Part shown: positions 32,234 to 45,028 of the stretch, piece after piece
Position numbering within the stretch: the first letter of the stretch is position 1
Layout of the letters: each line of letters begins with the position of its first letter
Source: Antedon bifida
Lineage: Eukaryota > Echinodermata > Crinoidea > Comatulida > Antedonidae
DNA length: 64,000 nt
Reading direction: 5' to 3'
NCBI GenBank assembly: GCA_963402885.1
Contig: OY727095.1
Location: forward strand, 21,643,001 to 21,707,000
Position numbers and translations under genes: made by a program
The notes under the pieces: generated by a model
Database searches by the model: none
What the model was told of the DNA's origin: nothing
Seen by the model: the letters and a program-made list of their open reading frames with translations, nothing else

Positions 32234-34785
32234 GGATCAACCTGAGTTTTCGGCATGTATTGAATATAGGACTATTCCATTATTATTTATAGGGGTGTTA
32301 GTCAATATGTTGGGTGTGCCAGGCTTGTTGAGGCTTCTATTGTTCGTGTCATTGTGCCAATTGTTTTGTATTTCACTGTGTTTGAGAAAAACAAACAAAA
32401 AACTGCTGCTGTAGTTAGCCTATAGCTTTTATTATGTGTCTGTAAATTATATCGTATTTTACACTATATAGGCCCTAACATGTTATGTTATAGGCCATCA
32501 ACAGTTAAATCATATCATGTTTTATTTTACATTTCATGTAATACAGTATTGTTTTTTTTTCTCAACAGCCGAATCAAGTTATATAGCCTCTTACAAATAA
32601 CAAGAAAAAATACATTCAAACGTTATTCACAATAAAGAGAAAACATACAAAGAACTTATTTAATTTATGTTTTAATTTATATAAATCCAAAGGCAAATTA
32701 ATGAAACAATGACATATTTAATTTAAGGTATACCTGTATATGTTTTATTTCATCGACCCAGTTTTAAGTGTTATTTAGTAGTGTCATGTTTGGTTCAACT
32801 CAATGAGTTAGCAATATGTTTGTGAGGTTCTCTCTCCAGCTGATCCTGACACAAAAACTAAAATAGTCAGAAATAAAATTGCAGAGCTTTCTCTCATGCA
32901 ACACACACTAACCCTTCCCCAGTACAAGATATATAGGGCCTACACTGTTAAAAAAATTCTTATAAAAAAACGGTAAATTACTGGCAATCTGGACGCCAGT
33001 AATTTACCGTAATGTAGAATTACAGGTACTGTTGAAAATAAATTACTGTAAAACTACAGTAAATTGTTGGTCATAAAGTCGGTTGTCTACCGTAATGTAG
33101 AATCACAGGTACTGTTGAAAATAAATTACTCTAAAACTACAGTAAATTACTGTTAACTTGAAAGTCGGATGTCAACTATAACGTAAAATCACAGGTACTG
33201 TTTCTAATAAATTACTACAGTATATTACTGTTAATCTGAAAGTCTGTTTGTCATCAATAACGTAAAATCACGGGTACCGGCCATAAATAAATTACTGTAA
33301 AACTACAGTAAAATTACTGTTGATTTCAAAGGAAGTGGTCTACCATAATGTAGAATCAAGAGTAATGTTGATAAATAACTGTAAAACTACATTAAAATTA
33401 CTGTCAATTTCAATGGTCAATGGTAATGTAAAATCACAGGTACTGTTATTAATAAATTACTGTAAAAGATTCAGTGAATTCCAACCAAACAAAATATTAC
33501 AAAAATATAAATACCATACAGACAAAATAAATACATGCCAATAATCTTATTTCAATAACTGATAACAATAACAAACTCAATTATAATGTTTCTTTTTCTA
33601 CTTGTCTAAATATCTTGTTTCTGTCATGTTCTTACAGTATGTTCCCTACAATGTTCATTGTATCTGAACTTGATCTGGGATTCTCTGTAACGTTTCTTTT
33701 TTTAAAATAAACAACATTTTTTTATAAATCTCTGCCTACAGTATATTACATAGATGTTTTCAATCTTCAAAGTACGTCTTCTATTAAAATTTGTTTATCA
33801 CCTATTTCAATATAAAATATTTAAGTAATTGATATTGATATTTACAATCAATCGAAAATCTTTAAAAAACCAATCTATTAAAATTAGACCTACCATCTAT
33901 GCTTGATCATTAAATAATTAATGTGGATGTTACAATCATCAAAATATGCCTTATATTAAAATGACCATCAAATAAATGGAAGGTTTATTCCAGAGTACAG
34001 GACCTGGATGTGGTAGATGGACACTTAACAGTAAACCACAGTAAGAATTTTGTTGATCCAATAAGAGGAGTCCACACTCAAAACATAGAATCCTACTGGA
34101 ATCGTGAAAAATTAAAGTTAAAAAGAATGGGTGTAAATGGGAATGGTTACCGGAATACCTTGACGAATTTATGTGGCGAGAAAGATATGGCATAATATAA
34201 ATTAAACAGATTAAGTAAGTTAAAATAGTATATGTTCCTTGTGCCTTATTAAATAATGTTAAAGTTCTTGTGCCTTATATTTGAATAAAGTTTGAAGAAT
34301 GTATTTTTCGATCTATCGATTTTTTTCTTGTTGTTTGTAGAGGCTATTTGATTCAACTGTTGAGAAAAAAACAAACATGGATGTATTTATATAAATTAAA
34401 ATATAAATTGGATATTTTATATAAATTAAAACATAAATTAAATACGATTAAAATGTATGTATATGAATCTTTTTCTTGATCTTTTCTTGTTATTTGTAGA
34501 GGCTACTTGATTTAACTGTTGATTAAAAAAACATGTTAGGGCCTATATAGTGTAAAATACGATATAATTTACAGACACATAATAAAAGCTATAGGCTAAC
34601 TACAGCAGCAGTTTTTTGTTTGTTTTTCTCAAACACAGTGAAATACAAAACAATTGGCACAATGACACAAACAATAGAAGCCTCAACAAGCCTGACACAC
34701 CCAACCCAACATATTGACTAACACCCCTATAAATAATAATGGAATAGTCCTATATTCAATACATGCCGAAAACTCAGGTTGATCC
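32234..34785. mobile_element. Merlin-like element copy B
   Basis: Both ends are present (GGATCAACC...GGTTGATCC) with terminal inverted repeats of about 260 bp. An internal deletion of about 200 bp (near 32712) relative to A and C shortens it to 2552 bp. The flanks are not a target-site duplication: outside is GCTTTATTTG, inside is the 177-bp segment ending ACGAATTGG. Confidence 0.88.
34010..34200 (+). pseudogene. ISXO2/IS1595-like (Merlin) transposase relic, copy B
   Basis: Same relic and the same frame change as copies A and C; one substitution (DPIRGVHT) alters the conserved TG pair. Confidence 0.8.
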
Positions 34786-35456
34786 GCTTTATTTGCCTGT
34801 CGTGTTTATATATTATATTCATGAAATGTATTATTTGAAACTTACTTACTTTTTTAATACCTTATTCATTTGTTTTATTATTGATTGAAAGAAAGAAAAT
34901 AAATGTTTACGTTGAATTGTTGAATTGTTGAATTTATAGTCAACAACTATTTGAAATTGAAGCCACATGGTCGACGATATCGCCCATGCTGGAAAATAAT
35001 TTGAGTAAATAATTACATTTTATGAAGAAAAATAGTAGAAATTCATATAATATTGAACATTTCTACTTTCCAAAATGTGTCAAATAAGTATTTAATGATA
35101 ATTTATGCATTTCGGATCTTCTAAATTTTATTTTTTTCATTTATTTGATTTTTTAAATTAAATTGGTTTTATTACTAACCCTATTTTAAATGGTACGTCC
35201 CATGCGGCACTAACGCGCATGCGTAGCTTCGGTTAAAAAGCAACTTTGGACTGTACCATTTTGTAGAAAGGTAATTTTATAAATGTAATTTATTTTGCTT
35301 ATTATTATTGTCGTTTAAAATTGTTTTATGTATTGTATGTAAATAAAATAATTTGGTTGTGTTTCAGGGAACAATATATAATTTGCTATAATGTTAAACA
35401 GATGGTTGTGGTGTTGAACAAACAGTATCCTTTCTATTTTCTAGTGGACCAAATAA

Positions 35457-35636
35457 AATTTCTTATATCTTCTACTACTAGTACTAACTACCCTAGTGAC
35501 AACCCGTCAACCGATTCAGTTCCAAACCAATACAATCATTCACGAAAACATCACCTCAAGAGGAATATTTGTTGCCACAGACACTTACCTTTATTTTAGT
35601 GATGTTAATAAAGAGGCTGCAGTGAGGGTTGCCTAG
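35457..35636 (+). CDS. Opposite-strand frame with hydrophobic leader, right arm
   Basis: Partner of 25615-25794. A GTGAGG donor-like site lies inside the end of the frame (35622), so the true exon could stop at KEAA. A GC-richer, CpG-containing stretch at about 35190-35270 upstream, ending AAAG at GTAATT, could be its first exon. Confidence 0.25.
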   Translation, partial: NFLYLLLLVLTTLVTTRQPIQFQTNTIIHENITSRGIFVATDTYLYFSDVNKEAAVRVA

Positions 35637-35793
35637 GTATAGTACTAGGATTTAGCAGCTATTGTCGAATTATATCTATTGTGTAAGTGGTTGAATTGCA
35701 TTTGTTCAGTAGTAGTAGTACTAGTACATTGCATTGTTGTGAACACATAATAAATACACACTATTGCTTAACAATCTCTTTCGGTTTTTGGGT

Positions 35794-35886
35794 AGCCCTG
35801 AAAAGGGCTGTTTGGTTTGAGATTGTTTGCGGTTTGTGGTAGCCCTGAAAAGGGCTGTTTGGTTTGAGGTAGCCCTGAAAAGGGCT
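35794..35886 (-). terminator. Three histone-type 3' hairpins after the transposase stop, right arm
   Basis: Three identical hairpins (35871-35886, 35841-35856, 35794-35809) follow the transposase stop by 32 to 124 bases on the sense strand. Each is preceded by CCAAACA and followed by ACC, and a purine-rich ACCGAAAGAGATTG follows the last one. The array has no SINE interruption. If used, the mRNA would end like a histone message, without poly(A), and be limited to S phase. That is inference; the sequence match is directly visible. Confidence 0.6.
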
Positions 35887-35917
35887 GTTTGGTTTGAGTT
35901 TTTTTTTCTTTTTTTCT

Positions 35918-38900
35918 TTAGGGTTTGGCTGCCAACATGGATGGCGATGTCTTCACCCAATGTTCCTTCATTGCACTGGTCAGAATACCAAGGTCATCGT
36001 TGAATCCACGGATGTTGGACTTGAGGGTGTTAAGCTGAGCGTGCATGCTCTCCCCTCCCTGCTCTCCATGGAATCCCAATCCGAACTTCCATCTTCTTAT
36101 CCATTCAGACACATGTTCTTCCAGAATGTGCATCTTGGGAGGCTCTGTTTCTTGAAAGTGTTTCCGAAAGAACTGCACATAATCTTCAATGTCTGATTCT
36201 TCAGAGACAAAAAAAAAATGTAATAGATAGACAGACAGGCTAGATAGACAGACAGGCTAGATAGACAGACAGGCTAGATAGACAGGCTAGACAGACAGAC
36301 AGGCTAGACAGGTTAGACAGGCTAGACAGGTTAGACAGACAGGCTAGACAGGTTAGACAGACAGGCTATCAGGCTAGACAGACAGACAGGCTAGAGATAC
36401 AGGCCAGACAGATAGGCTAGAGAGACAGGCCAGACATCCAGGCAAATTTAACTCAATATATTTACAAAAATATTGTTGGTGCTGAAAGAAACTCATCGAA
36501 GAATTTAGTGGAGCAGCTGAAGTTGAGATTTTAGTAGAAAAATAATAAGTATTGATTTTACCAAGCTTCAATATCATCTCCTCTGTGAAAAATGAGGCAC
36601 AATTGTATTGCCTGTGGCAGTTCCCAAACAAATTAAATAATCTTCCATATTTTGTTGTGACACTGACAACATTCTCTTTAATTTCTGGGCTGAGTTCTAT
36701 TGCAGTCTTGCATATTTTTGTCATAAGTGTTTTGATATTTTCAGGCTGAAAGTAAATAATTCAATGATAAAATGAATAGTATAGTATAAAAGTCAAATGA
36801 CAATGACATTACTATAATTATATAACATAAATGAAATACCTTGCAGCACTTATGAATATGGTTACCGACAAACGATTTGCCGTGATATGCCTGTCTGTTA
36901 ACCCTGAAGGATTTCAGCACATCATCAAGTTTTGCCACCAAAGGCCCTTTTCTCACTTCAGGTAAGTCTTTAGAAATATGGACTGCTTCAGCTCTCTAAA
37001 ACCAATAAATATATTGTTAGAAAATAAAATAATTCTAAGGAAAAATGCCACCTGTATAGAAATGTTTTCTAATTGTCTGATTTAAACTTACAACTTGTGC
37101 CTCTTGTGCCTCTTGGCTTTGAATCTCGCTAATTATACTCTCAGTTGTTCCACTGGTGTCACCCAATAGCATAAAGACACTTAAGTAATCTTTAAGTTGG
37201 TCTATTCCATTGCGTATGTCTTCTGCCTTGTTTTCTAGGTCTTTGATTTGATTTGACATGGCAACGTGCTTTAAGAATGTGGGGATATTGGTAGGAGTTT
37301 CGAGACTGTTTTGAAGCAATGCACTATCAGTAGACTTTAAAATGATGTCGTCCAGTTGCTGGCAAGCTGACTCCAGACTGTTGAAGTTTTTTAAATATAA
37401 GCCTAGGCTTATATGTAAGCCAGGAGGACATACCTATTTAAAAAAGTGAGGGAGCAAAATAATTACCTTGTTTTATGAAATTTAAGAGTCATGCAAGCTT
37501 TTAGAAAATAATGTTTTAATACCTACATGGTCAATGGGAACTTGTATCAAAGGGCTGGCAATTACATTATTGTAGTTCTTTGCTTTTGAAATATTACCAC
37601 CAGCCTCTCTGAACCTGTCCAAGTCTTTCTTCAGAGTGTCCAATGTCCTTGGGAGTTGGGATTTGTGTTTTTTGGTTACATGGCACCACAAGCAGTAATG
37701 TCGTCCTTTAAAACAAAATTTAATACACATTTGCTTTCAAATATCCATCATTTATTAATTGCTAATAATTGCAGTACTGTACCTGTAATACATATATTGT
37801 TTGTTTACCGTTTGCACCCGTTAGGCCATATATACGAGCCAAATACTCGTAGTCACCGAATACGAACACTTTGACTTGTTTTCCCCTATTAAGAAAATGA
37901 AGCCAGTTAATAATTTGTCTTAATTTACACAAATATATTTGTACAATTTTGTGCAATATTTTAATTTTACAGATAAATGGTATATTTACCTTAATGTGGA
38001 ATTTTGCAGCTCTTCGAGTTGAGGCAAGATATCCTTGAGGCCAGTTCTTAAATTAAAACTGGAATCGGTGGCCTCAAAGCAATTGATGATGATTGTATTA
38101 TTTTGGGCATTGGGGCGTGGTACATGGCAAAGCTGAAGCATCTGCTTGAAATTTCCACCACCCTTGTCCCCTCCGATCTTTACCCACATCTCATCTGATG
38201 GGATGTGGCCATCGTGCCATGTTAGAAGATTTAATCTGTAAAAGGTATTGATATTTATTTGATTCATTTTTTAAAATTCAGTAATTAAATTAAATCTGTT
38301 AATGAAAGCAAATAAAAAACCTACTTTTCTAGTTCATCATATTGCTGGCAGATTTTTTTGTTGAGACTTGCAACAGAAACACATGCAGTTTTTTGGATGA
38401 TTGTATCCCCGGTGTCATTGCAGGAATGTGCCATAGGGACGTATTCAGAAATGATGTTGTCGTTAATGATGATGTTTTTTTGGTGCCTCATTTTTGCCTC
38501 GCATTCTGTGCTGACACCATATTTTTTTAGCCAGCTTTAAAAAAAAAATAAAATATTAAAAACTATAATGTTGAGGGTGTTCGATTCAGATACTGCAGAA
38601 TGTTGATTTGTTATTTACCATTTCAGTTCTCTGTTTTTTTTCCATGTTAGGCCAAGATTTGTTTTTAAAGATAGCAAATCACCAGTTGGAAGACGTATCG
38701 GACTTTTAAATTGAGAAAACTCATCATCTCTTTGAGCTTCTGAATCTCCTCCACTTACTGCCGACCGTACATCATCGATGAATTTACTTCTGTTGTGAAC
38801 AGTTCTCCAGCCTGCATCAGATGAGCTTTTTCGTGGTATCGGCATCGCCATTGTTTTTAGTTTCTGGTTTTTGAAAAAAGGTAATACATTTCTATAGTTG

Positions 38901-39958
38901 GTGTTATTTTTAGTAATAAAATTAAGTAAACTTGTTAGTTTTTATTGAATTTAAGTTTTAAGTTTTTTGTAATAATTAACAATTTGATTATACAGTAATA
39001 ACCATTAAAAAAGTACCTTTCCTTTAACACTAAACTCAGTTGTGTTGTTGTTCGACTGTTTCAATTTTGCTTTTAGGATGTGTAGACCAACTTCCTCCAT
39101 CAGTGGCGTTACTGGAGTACCAAGTGGATGGTTTAATATGTCATCTATTTGGTTCGTTTGTTGTAATTGATCACGAGGAGTGACTGGCGTTGATGTTAAG
39201 TTAGTTGGCGATGATAGATAACAGTGGTCTGGCAGGCATACATGGTCACTGATACATTTACATTTCACTACAGTACGACATCTTTTACATACAACAGGAA
39301 CAGACAGATAACATTCAGCAAAGATTGACTGAACATCGTTAATACATGAAAAATGCACAGGTACATTACATACAGAACATTGGACAGTATCACAATCCAT
39401 ATACAACGGTTGAATGCAGGACTTGCACATAACGTGATGGCAAGATGTAACCACAGGAAAAGACGAAACAAGTTTACAAATACCACATTTAAAATTATCA
39501 AGTGAACTTGAAACATGAAAGGAGCCAGAAATTGGCTGAAGAAACGGAGGCTTTAAGTTTTTAAAATGTGTTTCCACTGCAACGGTAGTTGCATGTTTTA
39601 TTTTATAGCTTTCAGTTGCTAAACCTCTTTTCTTCTTCTTCGGTCTACCGCCACTTTTCTGTGTCTCAAATTGGGCACATGTACTACAGTCGCCTGTTCT
39701 ATGATGGGGTTGCCACTGGGTTACATTGCATGGTTTGTTTTTTTGCAAATATCCCATGCACAGCAGACAGAAATACTTGGGGTGAACACCATCAATATCT
39801 TGCAAAATGTTGATGTTTAAAGCAGTTGAAAATTGTGGTTGAAAGTTGGAACAAGCAAACTGCCTGATTTCCTTGGCTCCTTGTCTGGAGGCATAAGGTT
39901 TTAGCCTGTTCCCACATATACGACACAAGTAATTTAGCTTTATAACATGCTTTTCCAT
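35918..39958 (-). CDS. RAG1-N-terminal-like DDE transposase, apparently intact, 953 aa
   Basis: The coding exons are 39958-39017, 38863-38619, 38534-38325, 38235-37990, 37885-37809, 37705-37527, 37433-37092, 36995-36840, 36745-36562 and 36198-35918. Phases agree and no stop is seen. The N-terminus follows vertebrate RAG1: C12/C15, HPKYFCLLC (C64, C67), WQPHHRTGDCSTC, a basic patch at 103-112, and a RING with exact C3HC4 ligands C158, C161, C173, H175, C178, C181, C194 and C197, then a Cys-rich tail. The core has VKIGGDKGGG (D489), FGDYEYLARIYG (D559), a CLWC zinc-like pair (578-581) and FHGEQGGESMHA (E906 or E910). I infer D/D/E catalysis. The combination resembles N-RAG-TP elements reported from Aplysia, which have a RAG1-like N-terminus on a core other than Transib. 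Terminal inverted repeats were not found. Confidence 0.85.
36218..36452. repeat. GACAGACAGGCTA microsatellite in last intron, right arm
   Basis: Partner of 24530-24762, complementary in sequence, with a slightly different unit count. Confidence 0.95.
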
Positions 39959-40592
39959 ATTCAATTTTAATAAAAGAATGACGTTTTACACAGTGAGGCC
40001 TATACTAATATTAATATATTACTAGTATTATTTTGTTAAAGTACAGGAAATAGTCTTCTACATCGACCTGAAATAAAAAAAAAATTAGAATAGGCTCAAC
40101 ATCAAGAGTGCATTTTAAGTTTTATTTGATAATAAATAAATAGTATCTTAGAATTGAATAATGACAAAAAACACTGAAAATTTAATTATTACAGAAATTA
40201 TATGCCTTGTATATTAATTAATGTTTTTATAATGATACTTTTGGTAATTTGATATGCCTATACTAAAATCGTTTTTTATAATTGTTTTTGCTCACTAAAA
40301 ATTTTGAAAATTTCACTAAGTATGTATTATTATATTAAAAGTAAACATATATTTAAAAAAAATAAAATTATGAATTCTTACCGTAGTTATACGACTTTTA
40401 ATTGTCTTTTTCGTCGGCGCGATTGTTTGTTTATCGTTGCCAAGTAACGAAACTACGAAGGTATGTTTACGCCCTCTATTGATGAGTGACGTAACCAGGA
40501 AGTATCGAATTTCAGGCTTTTGCATAGCGAGCGAACATACGTGGGTACCGCACCACCACCACCCCACAACAACACACACACGCGGGCTCAGC

Positions 40593-41586
40593 ACCAGATT
40601 TTAAAGTTGTTAGAGGAGATGTAAGTAATATTGAATTTACTTTGTTGTAGTAGGTCTTTCGCCTCCTCCTAGTTATAGTAACTAGGAGGAGGCTAGTAAT
40701 TATTAGCAGTAGTAGCCTACAGCCTATGCCTTGTGTAAGACTGGGCCTAGCTAGATAGAAGGGATACAATTCTACTACTTATTTATTTAATAATTTTATT
40801 AAGTTATAACCTTTTTTGGAGAAAAGCCTATGCCCTTTTTTATGTATGTAAAACCATTATTTTATGGTACAACCATGAAGTTATTTTAATTTATATCCGG
40901 ACCATGGATGGATAAGCATGGTTAATTACTGATAAGCAGGAAACCGACTAATTGAAATAAACAATTATTAATAGTACTGTATAATTAATAAACACAATGC
41001 AATCTTTTATAATGTCTGTAAAGGAATAATATTATTTGTTGTTAATATTATTTTATTGACTATTGTTTTTCATTTTTCAAGGTGTTGCACTCACAGTCGG
41101 TTTCTAAGAAACCGTTATCACCTTGGGTTATCTGCAGTGAGTAAAGCTTATTGGATGGAACCAAACCGAAAGTATGTGGGGGCAAAACCAGTGGCTTCAA
41201 TTGACGTTTCATCAGCAAAGGCCAAAAAAAGAAAACTAGATGAGTCGATTGATGAGGGCACCCCAGATCCACCAGTTTCAACTACTACAACATCAGTGGA
41301 AACACGCACAACGGCTTTCCATGTCATGAATGACCCAGGGCTTGCATTCCTTGTCGAGCAGCTGGCACTGATTGCACCAAAATCTGTAGTCCTGAGTACT
41401 TTGCCTAAATACTGTGAGGCATTTGTTCCAGTAGAGGTTGAGGAAAAGTTTCCACCTGTTATGAGCAAGCTGTATGATGCAGAGGCGCTGATGCTTTCGT
41501 ATCCTGAGCTGTACTGTCTGTTGTCATGTACTCAATTGGTAATGTTGAACTTAAAATTGAGTACTTTTGACGGACACCACCGATGA
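40593..41586 (+). pseudogene. SWIM/YqaJ-type gene remnant, right arm, first exon lost
   Basis: Partner of 16996-18283. Only the last codons of exon 1 (PDFKVVRGD, 40598-40620) remain, because a deletion joins them to sequence matching 20376 onward of the left arm. The VLHSQ exon (from 41083), the YWMEPNRKYV segment and the pre-YqaJ segment are kept. The gene is doubly inactivated here: no start and no nuclease core. Confidence 0.7.
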
Positions 41587-42832
41587 CCCTCTCCACATGA
41601 ATTCGTAAATGAGCAATTTTTCTTATGGTTTCCACCTCAAGAGCAGACAGCTGTTGTTTTCCCTTCTTAAAAGCAGGAATCTTTGCTTCGCAACCATAAA
41701 ACCCAGCATCATCTTTTATGTCAAAACCTCGGTCGGCAAGGATGACATCCCCAGGTAGCAGATAATCAAAAAAATCTGACGTCAATGTTATGGTCTTATC
41801 TGTACCTCTGCCTCCCCATGCTGCAGACAAATATGAAATTTACCTGCATGGAGTGCAGCCAATTAAAAACTTTACTGTATTGTGGTGCTGGTGCTTGTAG
41901 CTGAAAAACAGTTGTGCCCTCGCTTCAAGACTTGAGGGCCGCTCGCAAAAAACCTCAAAACAGTCAATTATTACTGCTACCTTCGACTCCAATGCAATTC
42001 GAAATTGCATTGGCATGGTTTTCCACAACACCTCCCTTTCTGGCCATACAATAAGCTCTTGTTCAGCATAGACATGGCATCCAGTCTCGTATTAAAAACT
42101 CGACACTGTTGAGTCACTTATATGAAATCGGTACGCAATGTCCTGATTTCTAAGGTTCAGTCTAAGTTTGAACAGTACAATTAGTAACTGCTGGAATCGA
42201 CTTACTGATGTTCTACTCGGGAATCTTTTTTTTAACTAGTTCAAAAACCAACATCAATACTGCAAATGAAGGCAACCCTGTGTAGAAATGAGTTCGCTCA
42301 TTGTCATTTTTAAAAGTTAACTCTGTTATTGGCGACTCCTGTAACAAGGCCTGTGACTGGGCCTGTAAGACATCTATGTCAGCACAACACATAGTAGAGT
42401 TTGGTGTTGATATGTCAACACAGACACATATGTTTTCTACAGGAGAAACATCTTCCATATTAGCCTCACCTAATTGGAGATCTAACAAAACTTCCACAGC
42501 AATACATTTCTTTTTTTTTTCAGTTCTTTTTTGTGACCTTTCGTATCGCTCCTTATCACGTTTTGCGGTGTGATCATCCAGGTCCAGCCTGCCCATGTCT
42601 TGAGTTGGAGCCCAACATTAGCGAACGTATGTACACTACGTTGCCCCTCGCGGTACTCGTTCCACAATGTTGTAAGTCTCTCGTTTGCCACCTTGCTGCC
42701 TGTTCGTGTTCTTCTCAATTCATCTCTGTATATCATCTCTACATTGATCGATACTGTCGAATTTCTTGGATGGTTACTAAATGTGAACATAAGCCGATTT
42801 AAAAAGGCATGTTTAACCGATTTATCATGCAC
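41525..42832 (-). pseudogene. ISL2EU/IS4EU-type DDE transposase, broken, right arm
   Basis: Partner of 15730-17030 with the same core motifs and overall break pattern. The core has one extra codon pair (KHQHHNT for KHHNT), and an A insertion in the run after VFELVKK (near 42230) ends the helix-turn-helix frame earlier than on the left. Both copies are inactive. Confidence 0.8.
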
Positions 42833-42878
42833 GTCCGATCAGTGTGACAGCGCCCTCCATTTCTCCAATATGCGCCGG

Positions 42879-45028
42879 GCCCATGTGTGGATCGAGGCTA
42901 AGAATCAAACTTTTCAAACGACAAATTACAGTTAATTATCAAACTTAAATAGTAGTATATGTACTGGAACTAAATAATTTGATTTAACTTACCACGTAGA
43001 CAACGCTGGTCGAGTCCTTCTTACAACAGAGCATATTTTATACTTATAGATACAATAAACCGTGTTAATCAAAACCCGAAAAGTAAGGTTGTGAAGGAGC
43101 AGCATACGCAAAGTAAACATACGTAACCAAGTAACTTTGCGCGCCTTTTCAATGGCACATGATTACGCAACTTCAACTATTATCATGATTTGACAAGTGC
43201 CTGAAACTTTATTTTTCCTGGTTGAAATGAAATCATTAATAGCAATTACTTTAAAAAAATATTATACTGTATACTGAGATGAAGTGAGGTCATGTCAATT
43301 TTTTTTAAATAAGTATGTAAGTATGCTTTGTATTGGAATAGGTTTGTGCACGCTGCATAAGTCCTTTGTACGCTGGACAAAGATTTCTGTGCAATCTATA
43401 ATACATGTGACCTTTGAATAGTTCTCACTAAAGCAACTCTTGTTTCTTCTTCGTTCCTAGCACCTCCAAATTGGAATTCATACTTGTCCTGCCGCAGCTC
43501 TCCATACTGCATCAAGTCGTTTAGTATGTTTTCATTTAACAGCCTAGCTCTATCAGCTTTTTCCACCATGCCTTTGTGATTGTCATCTATGTGCTGCTTC
43601 TTATCTTCTGCTAAGGTTTGTGTTCTTTCTGCATCAATTTGTTTGTTTCGCAAACAAGCATTCTGGCCTTTGAAAGTAATCTTCCTTAAATCTGATTTTT
43701 TTGAAAGCCATTCCAACGTCTTATTGCATCACTATCTTACTTTCCACACAACTCAAACTGTTTCGGAGTTCGGAGCTGTAATGGTCAGTAATCCAAATAC
43801 TCTCTCACCACTAATATTATTACTTGTACATGTTCTTTTAACTCATAGCTGGTGGTGTTGTTTACCTTTCTAGAGGGGCTTATCTCTCCCAGTGGCTCTT
43901 TGCACTAATTTTGTTAATCTTTTCCATAAAAAACACAGGGGAGCGAAGGGATCTGTTCAACCTGGTAGGATGCGTCTCACTGTCCGGTTCGTTGTGGAAC
44001 ATGTATGGCAGATATCTACAGTGTACCTAGTATATACCTGGTATAACGGTAAGCTGAACCACTATCAGGAGGGATTGAGATTGTGTCAACATGTATTTCC
44101 TAATTAAGACTACTGTCTTGAATGAATGTGTCTCGAGGATACAGATGTTTTAGAAATTTCTCGATCTTTTTTGTTTTTATTGCGACGTCACACGATATGT
44201 GTTGGTGCGCCGGGGGATGGATCGAGGCTAAGAATCAAACATTTCTTTTAACGACAAATTACAGTTAATTATCTATCTTAAATAGTAGTATATGATGTGG
44301 AACTAAATAATTTGACTTAACTTACCACATGGACGATGTTGGTCGAGTCCTTCTTACAGCAGAGCATATTTAGCAGTGATATAATAAAACTTGTTCATCA
44401 AAACGCGAAAAGTAAGGTTGTGAAGGAGCATACGCAAAGTAAACATACGTAACTTTGCGCGCCTTTTCAGTGTCACATGATTTTTTTTTTAATATGTATG
44501 TATGCAAGTGTTAAAAATAAGAAAAAGAAACATTAATTTGTTAGTATTTTTATAGCCGTCATTAGTTTCTTTCTTCTTTGTTGCTAGCACCTCCAAATTC
44601 GAATTCATACTTGTCCTGCCGCAGCTCTCCATACTGCATCAAGTCGTTTAGCGTGTTTTCATTTAACAACCTAGCTCTATCAGCTTTTTCCACCATGCCT
44701 TTGCGATTGTCATCTATGTGCTGCTTCTTATCTTCTGCTAAGGTTTGTGGTCTTTCTGCATCAATTTGTTTGCTTCGCAAACCAAGCATTCAGGCCTTTG
44801 AAAGTAATTCTTCCTTATCTGATTTTTTTGAAAGCCATTCCGACGTCTTATTGCATTTATGCATTATGTTACTTTTCACATACTGAAACTGGCATTCGAA
44901 GCTCACTTTATGTAATGGTCAGTAATCCAAATACTCTCTCTGTCTTGAATGTGTCTCGAGGATACAGATGTTTTAGAAATTTCTCTATCTTTTTTCTTTT
45001 TGTTCCGACTTCACACGATGCGCCGGGC
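42879..45028. repeat. Tandem duplication of a coding and promoter block, right arm
   Basis: Reverse-complement partner of 13534-15683 with the same two units, the same extra segments and near-identical sequence. Confidence 0.85.
43396..43716 (-). CDS. Charged coiled-coil frame, copy 2, right arm
   Basis: Partner of 14846-15166, differing by a single visible residue (DKYEFQ for DKHEFQ). The frame is open throughout. Family and function are unknown. Confidence 0.4.
   Translation of the reverse strand: MEWLSKKSDLRKITFKGQNACLRNKQIDAERTQTLAEDKKQHIDDNHKGMVEKADRARLLNENILNDLMQYGELRQDKYEFQFGGARNEEETRVALVRTIQRSHVL

Noticed and set aside
35918..39958. A true RAG1/RAG2 (ProtoRAG) locus
   Set aside because: The core lacks RAG1/Transib motifs, and no RAG2-like kelch protein is seen nearby, so only N-terminal similarity is claimed.
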